NCBI RefSeq assembly: GCF_001571245.1
Contig: NZ_BCTK01000006.1
Location: 620,001-684,000 of the forward strand
From: Achromobacter piechaudii NBRC 102461
GTDB taxonomy: Bacteria > Pseudomonadota > Gammaproteobacteria > Burkholderiales > Burkholderiaceae_B
Direction of reading: 5' to 3'
DNA length: 64,000 nt
Position numbers and translations under genes: made by a program. The notes below the pieces were generated by a model. It was given only the letters and a program-made list of their open reading frames with translations. It was not told the origin of the DNA and ran no database searches. Of the stretch, positions 8,630 to 17,244 are shown piece after piece (position 1 is the stretch's first letter; every line of letters starts with the position of its first letter).

Positions 8630-9345
8630 AGCGTCATGCTCCCCAGCGAGGCGCCGCCGCATACGTAGAGCGTCTGTCCCGTGATGGCGCCTGCGTCATC
8701 GCTCAGGAAGAACGCGATAGATGCAGCGACTTCGCGTGCTTCTATCAGGCGGCCCAGCGGCAGTTGGACGCTGGGCGCGGCACCGCGTTTCGGATCGCTC
8801 AACATGGGGGTGTCGACCGCGCCGGGCGCGATCACGTTGACCGTGACGCCACGGCCGATGAGCTCTGCGGCCAGGCTGCGAGCCAGTCCGATCTGCGCGG
8901 ACTTGGTGGCGGCGTAGGCCAGGCGGTTGGCGCGTCCCAGCACGGCGCGGCTGGACACCAGCACGATGCGGCCACGGCCGTCGGGAAGCTGCGGCGCCAA
9001 GGCGCGGACCAGCGCGATCGGCGCGGCGCCGTGCACGCTCCAGAGCAAGGCTGCGTCTTCCGGCCGCGTGTCTAGCGCGCCGCCCGTGCGCACCAGGCCG
9101 GCGCAGTGCACGAACGCGGTCGGATTGCAGCCGTCCAGGCGGGCGCACAAGGCCTGCAACGCCACCGGGTCGGACAGGTCGCAAACCAGATGGAGGTACT
9201 GCGCGTTGTCCGTGATGGCGGCAGGTGCGATGTCCACGCCGGTCACCTGCCAGCCGGCCGCCAGCAGCCGCTCGGCCAGCGCCAGGCCGATACCGGATGC
9301 CGCGCCTGTCAGGACGCAATGCGTCGACGCGTTACGTTCGATCAT
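8626..9345 (-). CDS. short-chain dehydrogenase/reductase (SDR)
   Basis: 239-residue SDR whose stop overlaps the next SDR start (ATGA). Cofactor motif TGAASGIGLALAERLL; VDIAPAA after beta-2 suggests an acidic residue and NAD preference. Ser in VLVSSRAVLG, YAATKSAQIG with Tyr/Lys, and an atypical HCAG in place of NNAG (FVHCAGLVRTGG). It is only distantly similar to its neighbour, so this is not a recent tandem duplication. Role as above, within the GntR operon. Confidence 0.9.
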   Translation of the reverse strand: MIERNASTHCVLTGAASGIGLALAERLLAAGWQVTGVDIAPAAITDNAQYLHLVCDLSDPVALQALCARLDGCNPTAFVHCAGLVRTGGALDTRPEDAALLWSVHGAAPIALVRALAPQLPDGRGRIVLVSSRAVLGRANRLAYAATKSAQIGLARSLAAELIGRGVTVNVIAPGAVDTPMLSDPKRGAAPSVQLPLGRLIEAREVAASIAFFLSDDAGAITGQTLYVCGGASLGSMTL

Positions 9346-9357
9346 GGCGATGTTCGG

Positions 9358-10254
9358 TCAGGCGTCCAGCGTCGTCAGGCGCTTTTCCATGGCGCGCATC
9401 TGCTCGTAGCCCATCAATTGCATGATGTCTTCGATGCCTACCAGCAAGTCGGGGCGATCCACCGGTTCGCCCGTGGCGATCACGCCCTGCATGACTTGCA
9501 GCGCCTGGCGCATGCCGTGGATGGCGGCGGCGGGCAACATGCGCGGCAGGCTGATGCGCTTGACGCCGATTTCCTTCAGGCGCGGCAGCGGAATCAGCGG
9601 CGTGGTGGGGCGGTTGCGGATGCCGAAGCCCATGTTGATGCTGATAGGAATGCCTGCGGCGTCCACCAGCCGCTTGATATCGTCTTCGGTGCGCACGGCG
9701 TCGGGGAACAACATGTCCGCGCCTGCGCGGGCGTAGGCGCGGGCACGCTTGACCGCGCCTTCGATGCCTTCGATCGCGAGCGAGTCCGTGCGGGCGATGA
9801 TGACGAAGTCGTCATCGCGCCGCGCCAGGCAGGCGGCTTCGATCTTCTTGACCATCTCGGCTTCGCTGATGACGTCCTTGCCGGGCATGTGGCCGCAACG
9901 CTTGGGGCTGACCTGATCTTCAAGATTGATCCCCGCGACGCCCGCTTCCTCGAACATCTGCACCGTGTGATAGACGTTGACCGGATTGCCGTAGCCGGTG
10001 TCGGCGTCAGCGGTCAGCGGGATGGACACCGAGCGTGCCAGGTGGCGGCAGTGGGTGACGTTTTCGGACAGGCCCATCACGCCGATGTCGGCGATGCCCA
10101 GCAGCGCATTCGACACGGCCGCGCCGCTGGTGCAGGCGGTCTTGAAACCCGCGGCCTCGACCAGGCGGATGCTGTATCCATCGTAGACACCGGGGGATAC
10201 GAGGAAGGGCTCGTTCTTCAGCAATTGCCGGAACTGGTTGCGCGGGTTGTTCAT
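9358..10254 (-). CDS. isocitrate lyase / PEP mutase family carbon-carbon lyase
   Basis: 298-residue enzyme of the isocitrate lyase/phosphoenolpyruvate mutase superfamily. The ATG at 10254 has GGAG nine bases upstream; a TTG five codons earlier is less likely. The signature loop SPKRCGHMPGK contains the catalytic Cys at about 120. Asp83 and Asp85 (TADADTGYG) and Glu112 (NLEDQ) are the expected Mg ligands. KRCGH at this length fits 2-methylisocitrate lyase, 2,3-dimethylmalate lyase or an oxaloacetase-like enzyme rather than the longer glyoxylate-cycle isocitrate lyase. It would cleave a substituted malate or tricarboxylate to pyruvate, oxaloacetate or similar. An aconitase is encoded just across the divergent promoter, which makes a hydratase-plus-lyase pairing attractive but unproven. 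Confidence 0.87.
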   Translation of the reverse strand: MNNPRNQFRQLLKNEPFLVSPGVYDGYSIRLVEAAGFKTACTSGAAVSNALLGIADIGVMGLSENVTHCRHLARSVSIPLTADADTGYGNPVNVYHTVQMFEEAGVAGINLEDQVSPKRCGHMPGKDVISEAEMVKKIEAACLARRDDDFVIIARTDSLAIEGIEGAVKRARAYARAGADMLFPDAVRTEDDIKRLVDAAGIPISINMGFGIRNRPTTPLIPLPRLKEIGVKRISLPRMLPAAAIHGMRQALQVMQGVIATGEPVDRPDLLVGIEDIMQLMGYEQMRAMEKRLTTLDA

Positions 10255-10275
10255 GTCGTACTGCTCCAAAGAGTG

Positions 10276-10998
10276 TTATGCGGCCGAGACGGGATGCCCG
10301 GCAATGCCGGACGCTCCTTCTGCCAAGTGTTCAAACAGGTGTTGGGCTGCGCGCTCGATGTGAGAACGCATGAGCGACTCCGCCAGCTCGGCGTCGCGAG
10401 CTCGGATGGCGCGCAGGATCTGCCAGTGTTCGGCGTAGGCGTCGTCCTTGCGTTCAAGCACGGTGCCGGAATGCCGGCGATAGACGCGCAGCAGGTGGTA
10501 GAGGTCGCCGCACAGGGCGTTGATGATGCGGGTGTTGCCGCTGGCCAGCACGATCCGCTCGTGGAAGTCGAAGACGCGCGGCTCCGCCGCGCCGCCATTG
10601 GCGGCCTCCAGGCGGCGCTGGCGATCTTGCTCCAGCTCGGCCAGCAGTTGCGCGATTTCCTCGTCGCTCATGCGGCGCGTGGCCAGGTTGCAGGCCACGC
10701 CTTCTAGGGCCATCCGCATCTGGAACAGTTCCAGCGCGGATTCCGCCGACAGCGTTACGACGCGCGCCTTGATGTAGGGCTCTCGCGTGACCAGTTGAAT
10801 GCCTTGCAGGCGGCGCACGGCTTCGCGAACCGGCCCGCGGCTGACGCCGAATTCCTGCGCCAGCGCGACTTCATTGATGACGCTGCCCGGCGCAAGCCGA
10901 CCTTGGTAGATCGCGTCCAGCACCCGGTCGAACACCACGTCGGCCAACGGGCCGGAGGCGTCTTCCTTGGCGCCAAGGGGGGGCATTGAGAGGTTCAT
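10276..10998 (-). CDS. GntR-family (FadR/FCD subfamily) transcriptional regulator
   Basis: 240-residue regulator with an N-terminal winged HTH (about 20-85: INEVALAQEFGVSRGPVREAVRRLQ) and an all-helical FCD effector domain (about 95-225) containing the MRMALEGVACNLAT and SHIERA segments whose His/Asp residues usually bind a metal and a carboxylate ligand. First gene of the minus-strand operon. An ATAGTGTTAACA element covers its own start codon, and a perfect ATAGTGT dyad lies across the divergent gap, so it probably represses itself and the aconitase operon. No clear Shine-Dalgarno sequence precedes the ATG; a second ATG four codons in is possible. Confidence 0.92.
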   Translation of the reverse strand: MNLSMPPLGAKEDASGPLADVVFDRVLDAIYQGRLAPGSVINEVALAQEFGVSRGPVREAVRRLQGIQLVTREPYIKARVVTLSAESALELFQMRMALEGVACNLATRRMSDEEIAQLLAELEQDRQRRLEAANGGAAEPRVFDFHERIVLASGNTRIINALCGDLYHLLRVYRRHSGTVLERKDDAYAEHWQILRAIRARDAELAESLMRSHIERAAQHLFEHLAEGASGIAGHPVSAA

Positions 10999-11040
10999 AG
11001 TGTTAACAGCCTATCAAAGGGCTCGCAAAAGTGTCAACTC
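10997..11040. promoter_or_regulatory. candidate GntR half-sites at the regulator's own promoter
   Basis: ATAGTGTTAACA (10997-11008, overlapping the GntR start codon) and AAGTGTCAACTC (11029-11040) both resemble one arm of the perfect dyad at 11226-11241. Repetition of an AGTGTYRAC core three times inside one 260-base divergent gap suggests binding sites of the adjacent FCD-type GntR protein. Binding is inferred. Confidence 0.5.
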
Positions 11041-11225
11041 TTTTGCGGCCGGGTTATTTGCGTTGGGAGGCGGCGGCAAGCCGAATTTCTCTGGCGTGGT
11101 GTGAGTCTTAGCGCCATTTATTGGGGTTTTCCCTGCGTATTTCGGTGAGTGCCTTGAATCTACACTTTGGGAAGGGCGCTGTTCGACTGGCTTTTAATCA
11201 AAAACACATCGCCTGTTAAAACGCC

Positions 11226-11241
11226 ATAGTGTTGACACTAT
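11226..11241. promoter_or_regulatory. perfect GntR-type operator dyad upstream of aconitase
   Basis: ATAGTGTTGACACTAT has two exact 7-base inverted arms around TG. It ends 18 bases before the aconitase start codon, where a repressor would block transcription or initiation. Its form fits operators of the FadR/FCD branch of GntR regulators, and a gntR gene starts 230 bases away on the other strand. Confidence 0.65.
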
Positions 11242-11259
11242 TGTTTTTGAAGCCGTAAG

Positions 11260-13989
11260 ATGGCTCCAATTGAGATTCTCCCAATTACCGCTGCCATGAT
11301 CCAGTCTTTCTCCTGTCGCGGCAGGGCGTTGCGCTACGCGGACCTGTCCGCCGCCGCCCTGGCCGAAGGCCGCGACATCCAGACGTATCCCTATGTCATC
11401 CGCGTGCTGCTGGAGAACCTCCTGCGGCATCGAGCCTGGGGCGCGGCCGTATCCGAAACGGAAATCAGCCGGCTATGGGATTGGGGGCAGCATCTTGGGG
11501 CCGACCTGCCGCTGCATGTGGCCCGCGTGATCCTGCCGGATTCCAGCGGGTTGCCGGTGCTCCAGGACCTGGCGGCGCTGCGCGATGCGGTCGCTCTGGC
11601 TGGCGGCGACGCCGCGCAGGTCGACACGCGGATTCCCGTGGATCTGATCGTGGATCATTCGCTGCAAGTCGATTATTGGGGCGACTCGGGGGCGGTGCAG
11701 CGCAATCTGCGGCGCGAATTCGAACGCAACGACGAACGCTACCGGTTCTTGAAATGGGCGCAGCAGGCCTATAAGGGGCTACGCGTCATCACGCCCGGCA
11801 TCGGGATCATCCATCAGGTCAACCTGGAATACCTGGCGCCGGTCGTTGCAACCCAGACGCGGGTTGAAGGCGAGTGGGCCTACCCGGACTTCGTGATCGG
11901 CGGGGATTCCCATACGCCCATGGTCAACGCACTGGGCGTGCTGGGCTGGGGCGTGGGCGGCATCGACGCCGAAGCGGCCTTGCTCGGCCATGCCTATACC
12001 TTTCCCATTCCCGAGGTTGTGGGGGTGCGGCTGCACGGCGCCATTGAAGCGCCGGCCCTCACCACCGACGCCGCGCTGCTGGTCACGCAGCAACTGCGCG
12101 CGGCGGGCGTGGTGGGCAGCATGGTCGAATTCTTCGGGCCGGCGGTGGCGGCGCTCAGTGTGCCCGAGCGCGCCACCATCGCGAACATGGCTCCTGAATA
12201 TGGCGCCACGTGCGGATTTTTCCCCATCGACGCGCGCACGCTGGACTACGCGCGTCTGACCGGGCGCGACGAATCGCAGGTGGCGCTGATCGAAGCCTAC
12301 GCGCGCCTGAACCAGCTGTGGCGCGATGCCGAACACACCGCGCCCGTCTACAGCCGGGTGATCGATATTGACCTGTCGGCGGCGCGTCCCAGCGTGGCGG
12401 GTCCGCGCCGCCCGCAGGACCGGATGGACGTGGCGGATGTCGCGGCGGACTTTCGCCGCCGCCTGGGCGCACCGCAGTCCGAGGGCGGATTCGATGTGCA
12501 GACGGCTGCTGCGTCCGCAGCGAACCGCGACGTCGTCGGCCATGGCTCGGTGGCGTTGGCGGCCATTACGTCTTGCACCAACACGTCCAACCCCAGCGTG
12601 ATGCTGGCGGCCGGCCTGATCGCGCAAAAAGCGCTGGCGCGCGGCCTGACTCCGCCCGCCTGGGTCAAGCGGTCGCTGGCGCCCGGTTCGCGCGCCGTCA
12701 CGCGCTATCTGGAGTCGGCGGGGCTGCTGACGGCGCTGCAAGCCCAAGGCTTTTACGTGATCGGCTACGGCTGCACGACTTGCGGCGGCAAATCGGGTCC
12801 GCTGGATTCCGGCGTGGCGGAAGCGATTGTCGAAGGCGGCCTGGTGGCCACGGCAGTGCTGTCGGGCAACCGGAATTTTGAAGGGCGCATCCACAAGCTG
12901 CTGCGGGCCAATTACATCGGGTCGCCCGCGATGGTGGTGTTGTACGCGCTGGCGGGCCGCATCGACATTGATTTCGAGCGCGAGCCGCTCGGGCCGGGCG
13001 CGGACGGCGCGCCGGTCTATCTGCGCGATGTCTGGCCCAGCCAGGACGAGATCGCGGCCTTGCTGCCGCTGGCGTCGGACCCGGCCTTGTTTGCCGAAGT
13101 CTATGACCCCGCCAGCCTCGACAGTGCGATCTGGCGAGACCTGGATGCGCCGGCCGGTTTGCGCTTTCCCTGGGACCCGGATTCGCAATACCTGGTCGAA
13201 CCGCCCTTTTTCAAGACTGACGCCGGCCGCGACGCGCTGGCTGATCTTGCGGCAGGCCTAGCGCGCGGACGCGTGTTGGCGGCGTTCGGCGATTCGCTGA
13301 CCACCGACCATATTTCGCCCAGCGGCGAGATTCCTGCCGACACTCCGGCGGGAAAGTACCTCATCGGCAAAGGCGTCGCGCCGCGCGATTTCAACACCTA
13401 TGTGGCCCGCCGCTGCAATCACCACGTCATGACGCGCGCCACGTTCGCCAACATCCGCATCAAGAACGCGCTGACGCCCGGCATGGAAGGCGGTGTGACC
13501 CGCCACTACCCAAGCGGCAGCCTCATGTCGATTGTCGATGCCGCGACCGCCTACCGCGAAGCGGGCGAGGCCTGCATCATCCTGGGCGGCAAGGACTACG
13601 GCATGGGCAGCAGCCGCGATTGGGCGGCAAAGGGCTCCGCGCTGCTGGGCGTGCGCGCGGTGATCGCGGAATCGTTCGAGCGCATCCATCGCGCCAATCT
13701 GGTGGGCATGGGCGTGCTGCCGCTGGCATTCGCGCCGGGCCAGGGATGGCGCCAGCTGGGGCTGACCGGCGCGGAGACGCTGCGCCTGGAGAACGTGGCG
13801 GACGGGGTGTTGAAAGGGGAACCCATCGACGTGACCGCCGACGACGGCGAGCGCCAGGTGCGCTTTCAGGCCTATGCCCAGGTGCTTACGGACGCCGAAC
13901 GCAAGCTCATGGCGGAAGGCGGCATCCCCGCCGGCGTCCTGAACGCTTTCTTGACCGACACGGCGGCGGCCGATGCGGCCCATTGCTGA
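11260..13989 (+). CDS. acnA: aconitate hydratase A (IRP1/AcnA type)
   Basis: Full-length 909-residue aconitase that isomerises citrate, or an alkylated tricarboxylate, via the cis-aconitate form. The three [4Fe-4S] cysteines are at 439 (ITSCTNTSN), 505 and 508 (GYGCTTCGG), with the same 66 and 3 spacing as E. coli AcnA. Other hallmarks are IGGDSHTPMVNALGVLGWGVGG, GDSLTTDHISPSG and the swivel-domain GSSRDWAAKGSALLGVRAVIAESFERIHR. The start could instead be the ATG at 11296, since neither has a good ribosome site. It heads an operon with amidohydrolase, isochorismatase-like and CobW genes, not TCA-cycle genes, and lies behind a GntR-type operator. It is therefore likely an accessory, inducible copy. 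Confidence 0.93.
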   Translation: MAPIEILPITAAMIQSFSCRGRALRYADLSAAALAEGRDIQTYPYVIRVLLENLLRHRAWGAAVSETEISRLWDWGQHLGADLPLHVARVILPDSSGLPVLQDLAALRDAVALAGGDAAQVDTRIPVDLIVDHSLQVDYWGDSGAVQRNLRREFERNDERYRFLKWAQQAYKGLRVITPGIGIIHQVNLEYLAPVVATQTRVEGEWAYPDFVIGGDSHTPMVNALGVLGWGVGGIDAEAALLGHAYTFPIPEVVGVRLHGAIEAPALTTDAALLVTQQLRAAGVVGSMVEFFGPAVAALSVPERATIANMAPEYGATCGFFPIDARTLDYARLTGRDESQVALIEAYARLNQLWRDAEHTAPVYSRVIDIDLSAARPSVAGPRRPQDRMDVADVAADFRRRLGAPQSEGGFDVQTAAASAANRDVVGHGSVALAAITSCTNTSNPSVMLAAGLIAQKALARGLTPPAWVKRSLAPGSRAVTRYLESAGLLTALQAQGFYVIGYGCTTCGGKSGPLDSGVAEAIVEGGLVATAVLSGNRNFEGRIHKLLRANYIGSPAMVVLYALAGRIDIDFEREPLGPGADGAPVYLRDVWPSQDEIAALLPLASDPALFAEVYDPASLDSAIWRDLDAPAGLRFPWDPDSQYLVEPPFFKTDAGRDALADLAAGLARGRVLAAFGDSLTTDHISPSGEIPADTPAGKYLIGKGVAPRDFNTYVARRCNHHVMTRATFANIRIKNALTPGMEGGVTRHYPSGSLMSIVDAATAYREAGEACIILGGKDYGMGSSRDWAAKGSALLGVRAVIAESFERIHRANLVGMGVLPLAFAPGQGWRQLGLTGAETLRLENVADGVLKGEPIDVTADDGERQVRFQAYAQVLTDAERKLMAEGGIPAGVLNAFLTDTAAADAAHC

Positions 13990-14019
13990 CTACGCGCATC
14001 ACTCAGGAAATACGACATC

Positions 14020-15381
14020 ATGCTGGATCTCTTACTGACCAATGCAAGGCTGCTGCTGCCCCAACAGGGCCTGACCGAGGGCGTGCTGGGCGTCATTGAT
14101 GGACGCATCGCCATCATCGCCGAGCGAGGCACGCCGCTCGAAGCCCGCGAAACGATCGATTGCCAGGGGCTATGGGTGTTGCCTGGCCTGATCGACCCGC
14201 ACGTGCACTTCGGCTTTGGCTCGCCAGAGACCGACTTCGAAACCGAGTCGCGCTTCGCCGCGTTGGGCGGCACCACCACGGTGTTGTCGTTCCATCGGTC
14301 TGCCGACATCCGCGAATCATTTGAAAAGACGCGTGACCGCGCGCTGTCGCAAAGCTGCGTCGACTTCGGCTTTCACTTCGGCATCACCAGCAATCTGCAC
14401 GTGGAAACGCTGGAGGAAATCTCGCGCCGGTTCGGGGTGTCTTCCTACAAGCTATACATGATGTACAAAGGCGCGGCGGGCCTGTCCAAGGGCTTCACCG
14501 ACATCGACGACGGCCTGCTGTATTCGGCCTTGCGCGCCACCGCCGCCATTCCGGGCGCGATCATGGGCGTGCACTGCGAGAACGTCGAAGTCATCCCCGT
14601 GCTGAGAGATCCTTTGCGCGCCGCTGGCCGCGACGATCTGAAGGCCTGGAACGAGCAGAGCCCCGACTTTCTTGAAGCCGAGAACGTGCACCGCGTCTGC
14701 TACTTCGCGGCCAAGACGGGCGCTGCGGTCAACATCGTGCACCTGAGCAGTCGCGAAGCGCTGGACGAGGCGCGGCGCCATCGTCGCACGCCTGGCGCAC
14801 CGCCCATCTACGTCGAGACCTGCCCGCACTATCTCTTCCTGAACGACGAGTCGCCCGCTGGCACCTATGCCAAGGTCAACCCGCCGGTGCGCGGGCAAAG
14901 CGATGTCGAGGCCATGTGGGAAGGCGTGATGGATGGCTCCATCACCACGATCGGCACCGACCACGTGCCCCGCAAGCGCGCCACCAAGGACACCGACATC
15001 TGGGCCGCCAGCAACGGGTTCCCGGGTACGGGCCTGATGCTGCCGATCCTGCTGCACGAAGGCTATCACCGGCGCGGCGTGCCGCTGGAGACGCTGATGA
15101 AGGTCAGCGCCGAGAGTTCGGCACGCATCTATCGCATGCCGGGCAAGGGCAGCATCGAGATCGGCAAGGACGCGGACCTGGTGATCGTGGACCCTGACCT
15201 GGAACGCACCGTCGATCCGGCCACCCTGGAATCGAACTCCGATTATTCGCCTTACGAGGGCATGTCCCTGAAAGGCTGGCCCGTGCGCACGCTGGTGCGC
15301 GGACGCACCGTGGCGCAGGACGGCCGCATCACGGAAGCCGCCCGCGCCAAGCCTGGCGGCCGCTATCTCAAGCGTCTTTGA
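14020..15381 (+). CDS. hydantoinase/dihydroorotase-like cyclic amidohydrolase
   Basis: 453-residue member of the D-hydantoinase/dihydropyrimidinase/allantoinase branch of amidohydrolases, which open a cyclic amide or imide ring. The whole binuclear metal site is visible: His61 and His63 (DPHVHFG), the carboxylated Lys144 (SSYKLYM), His185 (GVHCEN), His241 (VHLSS) and Asp314 (GTDHVP). The small beta-sandwich is made by residues 1-55 and the C-terminus after 380. The gene is 30 bases after the aconitase. The next gene is an N-carbamoylsarcosine-amidase-like hydrolase, so ring opening followed by carbamoyl removal is the natural reading. The exact ring (hydantoin, dihydropyrimidine or other) is not determined. 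Confidence 0.9.
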   Translation: MLDLLLTNARLLLPQQGLTEGVLGVIDGRIAIIAERGTPLEARETIDCQGLWVLPGLIDPHVHFGFGSPETDFETESRFAALGGTTTVLSFHRSADIRESFEKTRDRALSQSCVDFGFHFGITSNLHVETLEEISRRFGVSSYKLYMMYKGAAGLSKGFTDIDDGLLYSALRATAAIPGAIMGVHCENVEVIPVLRDPLRAAGRDDLKAWNEQSPDFLEAENVHRVCYFAAKTGAAVNIVHLSSREALDEARRHRRTPGAPPIYVETCPHYLFLNDESPAGTYAKVNPPVRGQSDVEAMWEGVMDGSITTIGTDHVPRKRATKDTDIWAASNGFPGTGLMLPILLHEGYHRRGVPLETLMKVSAESSARIYRMPGKGSIEIGKDADLVIVDPDLERTVDPATLESNSDYSPYEGMSLKGWPVRTLVRGRTVAQDGRITEAARAKPGGRYLKRL

Positions 15382-15414
15382 ACTGAATTCTTCTTTAATC
15401 TGGCGGACACCACT

Positions 15415-16155
15415 ATGAGCAACACCAAGCGAATCTGGGACGACTTCCTTACCGAACGCGACAAGCAAGTGCTGGCCCAGGCCGGTTACGGCAAACGCGG
15501 CGGCTTCGGCAAGCGCCCCGCGCTTTTCATCATCGACGTGCAATACAACTTTTGCGGCGATACGCCCCAGGACATCCTGGAAGGCTTGAAGCAGTACCGC
15601 ACCCACTGCGGCCGCGAGGCCTGGGATGCCGTCGCCCATATCGTGCCGCTGCTGGAACTGGCGCGCGACAAGAACATTCCGGTCTTCTATACCGAGAGCG
15701 CTCGCCGCGCAGACCTGCTGGACAGCGGCGTGCAGGTGGGCAAGAACCACCGTGGCGGCGAGAAGACCGTGCTGGCGAACACCCATGCGACGCAGACCGT
15801 GGAACCGCTGGCCCCGCGCCCGCAAGACATCCGCATCACCAAGCAGAAACCGTCGTGCTTCTTCGGCACGATCTTCATGAGCCACCTGAACTTCCTCGAC
15901 GTGGATACCTTGATTCTGGTGGGCTGCACGTCGTCCGGTTGCTTGCGGGCGACGACGGTGGACGCCTATTCGTACAATTTCAAAGTCATCATTCCCGAGG
16001 AAGCGGCGTTCGACCGCTTCCAGGCCAGCCACGCGATGAGCCTGTTCGACCTGAACTGCAAGTATGCGGACGTGATCCCGTCGCGCGAAGTGCAGGACTA
16101 CCTGCGCGGCCTGCCCGCGCCCGTTGAAGCGCCCGTCGAAGCGGCCGGCGACTGA
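15415..16155 (+). CDS. isochorismatase-fold cysteine hydrolase (N-carbamoylsarcosine amidase-like)
   Basis: 246-residue cysteine hydrolase. The Asp/Lys/Cys triad is Asp41 (FIIDVQ), Lys145 (TKQKPSCFFGT) and Cys176 (VGCTSSGCLRA); the spacing and the GC-S-GC-RA context match N-carbamoylsarcosine amidohydrolase rather than true isochorismatase. It would split an N-carbamoyl or other amide to amine/acid, CO2 and ammonia in the cytoplasm. Placed 33 bases after the hydantoinase-like gene in the aconitase operon. Alternatives are maleamate or ureidoacrylate amidohydrolases of the same fold. Confidence 0.88.
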   Translation: MSNTKRIWDDFLTERDKQVLAQAGYGKRGGFGKRPALFIIDVQYNFCGDTPQDILEGLKQYRTHCGREAWDAVAHIVPLLELARDKNIPVFYTESARRADLLDSGVQVGKNHRGGEKTVLANTHATQTVEPLAPRPQDIRITKQKPSCFFGTIFMSHLNFLDVDTLILVGCTSSGCLRATTVDAYSYNFKVIIPEEAAFDRFQASHAMSLFDLNCKYADVIPSREVQDYLRGLPAPVEAPVEAAGD

Positions 16156-16177
16156 GTCCAAGCAGGATGCCGACGCC

Positions 16178-17179
16178 ATGACCATCGCCACCGGACCGCT
16201 TCCCGTCTACCTGTTGACCGGCTTTCTGGGCAGCGGCAAGACCACGCTGCTCTCGCGGCTGGTGCGCAGCCCGCGCTTTGCCGATACGGCGGTGGTCATC
16301 AATGAGTTCGGCGAGATCGGCCTGGATCACATGCTGGTGGGCAAGGCGGACGACACCGACGTCGTGCTGCTGGATTCCGGCTGCCTGTGCTGCGCGGCTA
16401 CCAGTTCGTTGCAGGACACGCTGGAGTCGCTGTACTACCGACGCCAGCGCGGAGAAATCCCCGCGTTTACGCGGGTGGTCGTAGAGACATCGGGCCTGGC
16501 GGATCCCTGTCCTGTAATCAACACGCTGTCGGCCGATCCCCTGATCGCTCGCCACTACCGCTTCGGCGGCGTGGTGGCGACGGCGGACGCGCTGCACGGG
16601 ATGGTCACGCTGGACGCTTATCGCGAAGCCAGCACCCAGGTAGCGATAGCCGACCGCATCGCGCTAACCAAGGCCGACCTCGCCGAGGATGGTGCGATCC
16701 AGGAATTGAAAGCCGCGCTGAGGCGCTACAACGCCAGCGCGCCCATACGCATGGTGTCGCCCGACACCGTGGACGAAGACGCGCCGGCGCTGTTTGATGG
16801 CTTGCATCCGCAGCATCTGGACGAGGCGGCGCTGGCGTCGGCCTCGGCCGGCTCTTCCAGTCCGCTGGCGCATGTGCTTCGCTACGGCATCGTGTCCTTT
16901 GCATTCCGGCAGCACGCGCCGATAAGCTGGGACGCCTACGCGAGCTGGACGCGGCATATGCAGCGTCATGTCGGTGAACGCCTGCTGCGAGCCAAGGGCC
17001 TGCTGCGCTGGGACGATGGCAGCCTGCGCGCCGTGCATGGCGTGCGGCACGTCTTCGCTACACCCGAGCCTGTCGCCGCGACGCAAGACGCGGCGCGGGC
17101 GGAGGGCGCCATGATCTTGATCGTGCAGGACCTTTCGGCAGAAGACGTCGAGCAGGCGATGCGGCCGTTGGGGCTGTAA
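16178..17179 (+). CDS. CobW/P47K (COG0523) GTPase, probable metal insertase
   Basis: 333-residue G3E GTPase. The ATG at 16178 has AGGAT upstream; a TTG 18 codons earlier inside the previous gene is unlikely. Walker A GFLGSGKT at 15-22, the metal-binding GCLCC with Cys69, Cys71 and Cys72, the switch-like INEFGEIGLDH, ETSGLADP, and the guanine-specificity LTKADL. A CobW C-terminal domain follows from about 215. These proteins deliver Zn, Co or another metal to client enzymes using GTP hydrolysis. The operon encodes a binuclear amidohydrolase, the obvious client. No B12 biosynthesis gene is nearby, so a cobalamin role is unlikely. Confidence 0.9.
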   Translation: MTIATGPLPVYLLTGFLGSGKTTLLSRLVRSPRFADTAVVINEFGEIGLDHMLVGKADDTDVVLLDSGCLCCAATSSLQDTLESLYYRRQRGEIPAFTRVVVETSGLADPCPVINTLSADPLIARHYRFGGVVATADALHGMVTLDAYREASTQVAIADRIALTKADLAEDGAIQELKAALRRYNASAPIRMVSPDTVDEDAPALFDGLHPQHLDEAALASASAGSSSPLAHVLRYGIVSFAFRQHAPISWDAYASWTRHMQRHVGERLLRAKGLLRWDDGSLRAVHGVRHVFATPEPVAATQDAARAEGAMILIVQDLSAEDVEQAMRPLGL

Positions 17180-17244
17180 GTAAGGGGGAGGCCAAAGCAA
17201 AAGGAACCGCTGTCGACAACCGGGCCGCACGGTATATTTCTGAT

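Noticed and set aside
9358..10254. Carboxyphosphonoenolpyruvate or PEP mutase (phosphonate) function
   Set aside because: The KRCGH catalytic loop belongs to lyases of the isocitrate/methylisocitrate group, and no phosphonate genes are near.
9106..10707. 533-codon plus-strand open frame across the lyase and SDR genes
   Set aside because: Crosses three motif-verified minus-strand genes and has no domain of its own.
11779..13188. 469-codon antisense open frame in the aconitase gene
   Set aside because: Lies wholly within a well-conserved aconitase reading frame and has no ribosome site or known motif.
14452..16191. 579-codon open frame antisense to the amidohydrolase and isochorismatase-like genes
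   Set aside because: The sense genes show full catalytic motifs; the antisense product is low-complexity His/Gln/Arg-rich without a domain.
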